A program made the translations under genes and the position numbers. This document shows positions 60,538 through 64,000 of a DNA stretch of 64,000 nucleotides, in pieces. The stretch is taken from contig NZ_CP076620.1 in assembly GCF_020911725.1 (NCBI RefSeq), positions 3,113,001 through 3,177,000 of the forward strand. Direction: 5' to 3'. The DNA is from Clostridium cadaveris (GTDB lineage Bacteria > Bacillota > Clostridia > Clostridiales > Clostridiaceae). The number at the start of each line of letters is the position of its first letter. The stretch's first letter is position 1. Below the pieces are notes generated by a model. The model did not search any database. It saw nothing but the letters and a program-made list of their open reading frames with translations, and was not told the origin of the DNA.

Positions 60538-61744
60538 CCTTATCCCCCTCTTTTAATAAAACTGACATCAATAATTCTACCAGTTCTTCCTCCGGTTCTG
60601 CTCCTCTTTCTTTCTTATAAAACTCCTTAAATATATCTTCAAAAGGCTTTTCTGCAAAGTTTTCTTCATCTTTAAAATCATCTTCTCCTATGATTTTAGG
60701 TGTTATTTCTAGAATATCCTTCTTTAAATCTTTCATCTTTTTTATCTCATCTTCTCTTATATATCTGTCAGACGTTATCTCCAAATACACCCAGCAGTTT
60801 TTCTCTCTATTTTCTTCACACTTTTCAATAGCCTCATCTATGCTTTTGCACTTCCAAACTTCTATGGGCTTATAAACTTTAAAATTAACTTCGCTTATAT
60901 GACACTGCTGCATAGGTTTAACATCTACTACAAAACACTTTTTATCGAAAGAAATCTCTTTTCTATTATAGTGAAGTGGAGATCCTGAATACCTAGCCCT
61001 CTTGTTTGTTCCAGGTACTATTTGAGGTTTATGCACATGACCTAATGCTATATATTGAGCTTCATCAGGAAAGCATCCTCCGTCTACAATGTAACTACCT
61101 CCAAGCTGAATACTTCTTTCTGAACCACTTTCCTCACTTCCCATAGCAAAAAGATGTGAAACCACAAGATTGATAGTGTCCTCTCTATAATTAGATTTCA
61201 GATTATCAAAAAGATCGTGAATTCTATCGCTATAACATTTTAGCCTTTCATCATCACTATCCATATCTCCATATAAAACCTCATTAAGTCTTTTTTCACT
61301 TGGGTATGGCACTGTAAGTATTACAGATTTCTCTCCATTTATCTCTATCTCGATGAAACCTTCTCCAGAATTCAATATCTTATGCTTTCCATAGTCTCCT
61401 TGTTGTACAATTGTCTTTGGCGTACCCACCATAATAATTCCATGTTCCATGGCTAAAGGTCCCGCTGCTACTAATCGCTCAGGGTTATCATGATTCCCAG
61501 AAATCACTAAAGTAAGTCTTTTTCCATGGTTTGATATCCTTTTTAATGTATCATAAAACATCTTTTCTGCTCTAGCTGGCGGATTACTGCTATCATATAC
61601 ATCACCAGCAATTATGACTAAATCTACATCTTGTCTTTCTACAATCTCAATAAAATCATTTAAAAACAATTCTTGTTCATCCATTCTACTTTGACCTTCT
61701 AGGTTCTTCCCTAAATGCCAATCACCAGTATGCAATATTCTCAT
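60524..61744 (-). CDS. sbcD: SbcD nuclease subunit
   Basis: A 406-residue Mre11-like phosphoesterase with the five metal motifs in order: MRILHTGDWHLGK, IIAGDVYDSSNPP, VISGNHDNPERL, VVSHLF and ALGHVHKPQ. A capping domain follows. The start is ATG 61744, with AGGAGG upstream. The 414-residue frame adds eight residues without a site. It is first in the sbcD-sbcC unit. Confidence 0.95.
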   Translation of the reverse strand: MRILHTGDWHLGKNLEGQSRMDEQELFLNDFIEIVERQDVDLVIIAGDVYDSSNPPARAEKMFYDTLKRISNHGKRLTLVISGNHDNPERLVAAGPLAMEHGIIMVGTPKTIVQQGDYGKHKILNSGEGFIEIEINGEKSVILTVPYPSEKRLNEVLYGDMDSDDERLKCYSDRIHDLFDNLKSNYREDTINLVVSHLFAMGSEESGSERSIQLGGSYIVDGGCFPDEAQYIALGHVHKPQIVPGTNKRARYSGSPLHYNRKEISFDKKCFVVDVKPMQQCHISEVNFKVYKPIEVWKCKSIDEAIEKCEENREKNCWVYLEITSDRYIREDEIKKMKDLKKDILEITPKIIGEDDFKDEENFAEKPFEDIFKEFYKKERGAEPEEELVELLMSVLLKEGDKDETN

Positions 61745-61814
61745 AAATTTCCTCCTCTTTGTCCCCATCTTATATAATCAAATTTAACCAAATACATTTA
61801 CTTTTAATCCTCTT

Positions 61815-61852
61815 AAAAATAAAAGCACTGATCTTTTAAGATTAGCGCTTTA
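61815..61852 (-). terminator. Terminator of the TPR protein gene
   Basis: The minus strand has AAAGCGCTAATCTT pairing with AGATCAGTGCTTT around a short A loop, followed by TATTTTTA. Confidence 0.8.
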
Positions 61853-61897
61853 CATTATAGCTTTATTATATCAAATTTTCACTAAAAATAAATCTAC

Positions 61898-62614
61898 TTA
61901 TTTATTGATTAAGTCCTGAAACTCTTTATGTTGTCTCACATTGTCAAAGTCATGTTCTTCTTTTGCTGCTTCTTTTGCTGAAGGTTTTAATTCTATAGCT
62001 TTTTTTAGATTTACTAAAGTATTCTCTAGTTCTCCTCTTCTTCCATAAATAGATGCCTTTCCATAGTAACTCCACTCATAATCAGGCTCCACCTCTATAG
62101 CTTTATCGTACCAAACTAAAGCCTCATCATACCTTCCGAAGAGTTCATATATTAAAGCTTTGTTAAACCTTCCATATCCGTATTCAGGATCTATTTCTAG
62201 TGCCTTATCTAAATCCGCTAAAGCCTTATCCTTATTTCCAGCTACTATATTTGATGAAAAGCCATAGGCCCTTCCCCTAAGAGTGTATGCTCTTTTGCTA
62301 TCTGGATATTTTTCTATAACATCTGAAGTTATCTTTATTACTTTGTTATACTTATCTTTATCCTCGCTAAATAAAAGGCTCTCTGCCTCATCACACTTTA
62401 CTCCCTCAAAGGATTCTCTTTCTTTTCTTTCAGCTTCTATACGCTGTTTTTCAGCTTGCTTTTCATTTTCTTTAGCTTTGATTTCCATATCATACTGCTG
62501 TTTTAAAGAATCAGTTTTACGTTTATTTTCTATGTAAGTATATCCTATTATGCCTACAGCTATTAAAGCAAAGATTATAAAAATTATAAGCTTATTCCTC
62601 GTCTTTTTATCCAT
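61898..62614 (-). CDS. Membrane-anchored TPR protein
   Basis: A 238-residue protein with an N-terminal membrane helix (LIIFIIFALIAVGIIGYTYI, about 9-28) and a charged coiled-coil stretch (residues 32-75). Then come about three to four tetratricopeptide repeats, such as NKDKALADLDKALEIDPEYG and FGRYDEALVWYDKAIEVEPD. It is probably a scaffold facing outside or the periplasm-like space. The gene lies 19 bp after citG but has no obvious link to citrate metabolism. Confidence 0.82.
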   Translation of the reverse strand: MDKKTRNKLIIFIIFALIAVGIIGYTYIENKRKTDSLKQQYDMEIKAKENEKQAEKQRIEAERKERESFEGVKCDEAESLLFSEDKDKYNKVIKITSDVIEKYPDSKRAYTLRGRAYGFSSNIVAGNKDKALADLDKALEIDPEYGYGRFNKALIYELFGRYDEALVWYDKAIEVEPDYEWSYYGKASIYGRRGELENTLVNLKKAIELKPSAKEAAKEEHDFDNVRQHKEFQDLINK

Positions 62615-62633
62615 TTAAATCACCTTTTAATTA

Positions 62634-63494
62634 TTATTTGACTATAGACTTTACATTGTGAAAGAAGATTGTCATTGCTAATAAATCAGCACTACCTCCA
62701 GGACTTATTCCTTTGCTTATAAAATCTTTGTCCATATCATCTATAAATTTTCTTCCCTCATCAGTTCTCATGGCTCCCATAGAAATAGCTTCTTTCGCTG
62801 TATTCTGAACATAATAAAGAATTTCTATAGGTTTCCTATGAAGTAGCGTTGTATCCTCACAGCATGTCATTATATGAATCAAAGTATTTGCTATTCTTTG
62901 ATTTTCGCTTAGATTTTTGCCTTCTTCATACACCATTAAACCCACTTTTAAAGCTATAGGAAGTCCTTTAGCAACCTCTCCTCTTATGCCTTTTAACCCA
63001 TACTTTAAATATAATTTTTCTCCATAGGTGAGTTTCTCTTTTTTATCTAAATCTCTAAAATCTTCTTCTATAATGTCTTTTGTCATGCATCTTATATACT
63101 TTTCTATTTCATCAAAGGTTTTTCCTCTTTTTATAGTTAAAGTAACAGCCCCTAAAGATATAAGCATTAGAAATATTATTCCCTTTTGAGTGTTTATTCC
63201 TCTAGTGGCATGAAACATAGCTTCTTCGGCTTTTACGCCTATTTTTCTAAGCTTTTTAAATAATTCTTCTTCATTGTCTTCATTTAAAGACACCTCTACA
63301 GCTTCACAAAAAAATCGACTTATTGCAAGGCTACTGTCTATGAAGGTGAAATGATTCATATCTTTATGTGAACCAGTGGATATAGGTGATACAAGTCCTG
63401 GTGCCGGATAGCATGACACCTCATAAAGCATGGCCTTAAGTGCAAATTCACTTAAAATATGTGGCAGATCTTTAGTTGAAATCTCATTATTCAT
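62634..63494 (-). CDS. citG: Triphosphoribosyl-dephospho-CoA synthase
   Basis: The 286-residue enzyme makes the precursor of the citrate lyase prosthetic group from ATP and dephospho-CoA. Typical features are YEVSCYPAPGLVSPISTGSHK near the start, INTQKGIIFLMLISLGAV, EDTTLLHRK and the C-terminal SPGGSADLLAMTIFFHNV. It overlaps citX by 8 bp. The citrate lyase genes probably lie to the right of the window. The start at ATG 63494 sits inside the citX stop region. Confidence 0.93.
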   Translation of the reverse strand: MNNEISTKDLPHILSEFALKAMLYEVSCYPAPGLVSPISTGSHKDMNHFTFIDSSLAISRFFCEAVEVSLNEDNEEELFKKLRKIGVKAEEAMFHATRGINTQKGIIFLMLISLGAVTLTIKRGKTFDEIEKYIRCMTKDIIEEDFRDLDKKEKLTYGEKLYLKYGLKGIRGEVAKGLPIALKVGLMVYEEGKNLSENQRIANTLIHIMTCCEDTTLLHRKPIEILYYVQNTAKEAISMGAMRTDEGRKFIDDMDKDFISKGISPGGSADLLAMTIFFHNVKSIVK

Positions 63495-64000
63495 CAGTCA
63501 TACTCCTATATCTTTCATATGTTTTTTCAATATAACATATGATTTCTTCTTTTGAATGACTTTGGTTTCTTACACATTCACAAGCAGGTTTATCGCATAT
63601 ATAGCACTTTCTAGGTACAAATCCCATAGAAGTTCTCGATAAACTTTCTCTACTCTGATGATCATATACATCTATATCTACAAACCTTCCAAGAGTATGA
63701 GTCTCTTCCAATTGGATAGTTTGAATTTTTACCTTTTCTGATTTTTCCTCTATAATTAAGAGTTCTATAGGACCTTCCGCTCCTGTATTTGCTTGAGATT
63801 TTAATATTCTTCCTTGGAAGAGCTTTTCTATTTCTTTTGAGATGACTTCAAATATCCCTTGAGATAAATTAGTCTTCTTCCTTACTCCAGGTATATTAAC
63901 TCTCACGCATACAAGGGTGTTTTGAAAATCATCCATAAGTTTTTCTTGAAGTTCAACTCTTTCTTCTCGCGCATCTAGTATATCTAAAGCTGTATATTCC
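63487..64000 (-). CDS. citX: CitX, holo-ACP synthase of citrate lyase (partial)
   Basis: The frame is open through the right edge of the window, so its N-terminus lies outside. The first visible residues are EYTALDILDAREERVELQEK, then CVRVNIPGVRKKTNLSQGIF. TGAEGPIELLIIE, GRFVDIDVYD and the CXXC-like RKCYICDKPACECVR with a following His are CitX traits. The enzyme transfers the triphosphoribosyl-dephospho-CoA made by CitG to citrate lyase acyl carrier protein. About 170 residues are visible. Confidence 0.92.
   Translation of the reverse strand, partial: EYTALDILDAREERVELQEKLMDDFQNTLVCVRVNIPGVRKKTNLSQGIFEVISKEIEKLFQGRILKSQANTGAEGPIELLIIEEKSEKVKIQTIQLEETHTLGRFVDIDVYDHQSRESLSRTSMGFVPRKCYICDKPACECVRNQSHSKEEIICYIEKTYERYRSMTDE

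Noticed and set aside
1-64000. CRISPR arrays, tRNA or rRNA genes, and a replication origin
   Set aside because: I saw no regularly spaced repeats, no tRNA cloverleaf or rRNA-like conserved segments, and no DnaA-box cluster next to dnaA. None is claimed.

Overview
This window looks like chromosome from a low-GC Clostridium sensu stricto. It is very AT-rich and has strong AGGAGG-type ribosome binding sites with many TTG and GTG starts. It carries a ptb-buk butyrate pair, clostridial-type thioredoxin genes, two sigma-54 enhancer-binding proteins, a thrS T-box and a glmS ribozyme. From memory, the stretch from ptb-buk through cdaA/cdaR, trxA/trxB and ptsI resembles gene order in solventogenic clostridia. 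I could not check that.

Layout. 1-0.37 kb: the 5' part of an IS3-like transposase cut by the window edge. 0.4-10.3 kb: nucleoside transporter, AlaX-type editing protein, a permease plus C26 glutamine amidotransferase pair behind a sigma-54 promoter, its probable activator, a DUF2804 protein and an ABC exporter. 10.4-15.2 kb: small proteins, glmS with its ribozyme, and glmM. 15.2-21.5 kb: a YhbD/bactofilin-like operon, a DUF2089 regulator with two related small proteins, and an ABC-2 exporter operon that carries both a frameshift and a nonsense codon. 21.6-24.1 kb: thrS with a T-box. 24.1-33.9 kb: another ABC exporter, three unrelated zinc-metalloprotease-like proteins close together, an antiporter, murI and a lone ATP-cone protein. 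34-38.7 kb: a small accessory zone. It holds AIM24, a direct-repeat-bounded cassette (nuclease, recombinase remnant, HEPN-like protein), a candidate type I toxin-antitoxin locus, a truncated zeta-toxin locus, a membrane L7/L12-like protein and VanZ. 38.8-49.1 kb: ptb-buk, a flavoprotein, cdaR-cdaA, a cell wall hydrolase, trxA/trxB behind a CsoR/CstR-like palindrome, and iadA. 49.2-55.8 kb: an ECF sigma/anti-sigma pair, ptsI, and a divergent HPr-PAS-PAS-AAA-Fis activator. 55.8-64 kb: Fic, sbcCD, a TPR protein, and citG-citX running off the right edge.

The most interesting system is at 53.2-55.8 kb. ptsI (Enzyme I) has a near-perfect sigma-54 promoter. About 90 bp upstream lies a perfect 25-bp palindrome, and two related palindromes lie nearer the divergent activator. 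That activator has an N-terminal HPr-like domain that keeps the phosphorylatable His15. This suggests an activator that senses phosphotransfer state and controls the gene for the phosphodonor enzyme itself. A second sigma-54 circuit lies at 4.4-7.4 kb. The second candidate is the small locus at 36.6-37.0 kb: a 53-residue hydrophobic-basic peptide with a structured leader that can hide the ribosome binding site, a terminator, and a converging antisense promoter.

All calls come from reading the sequence and recalling families. No database search was run.
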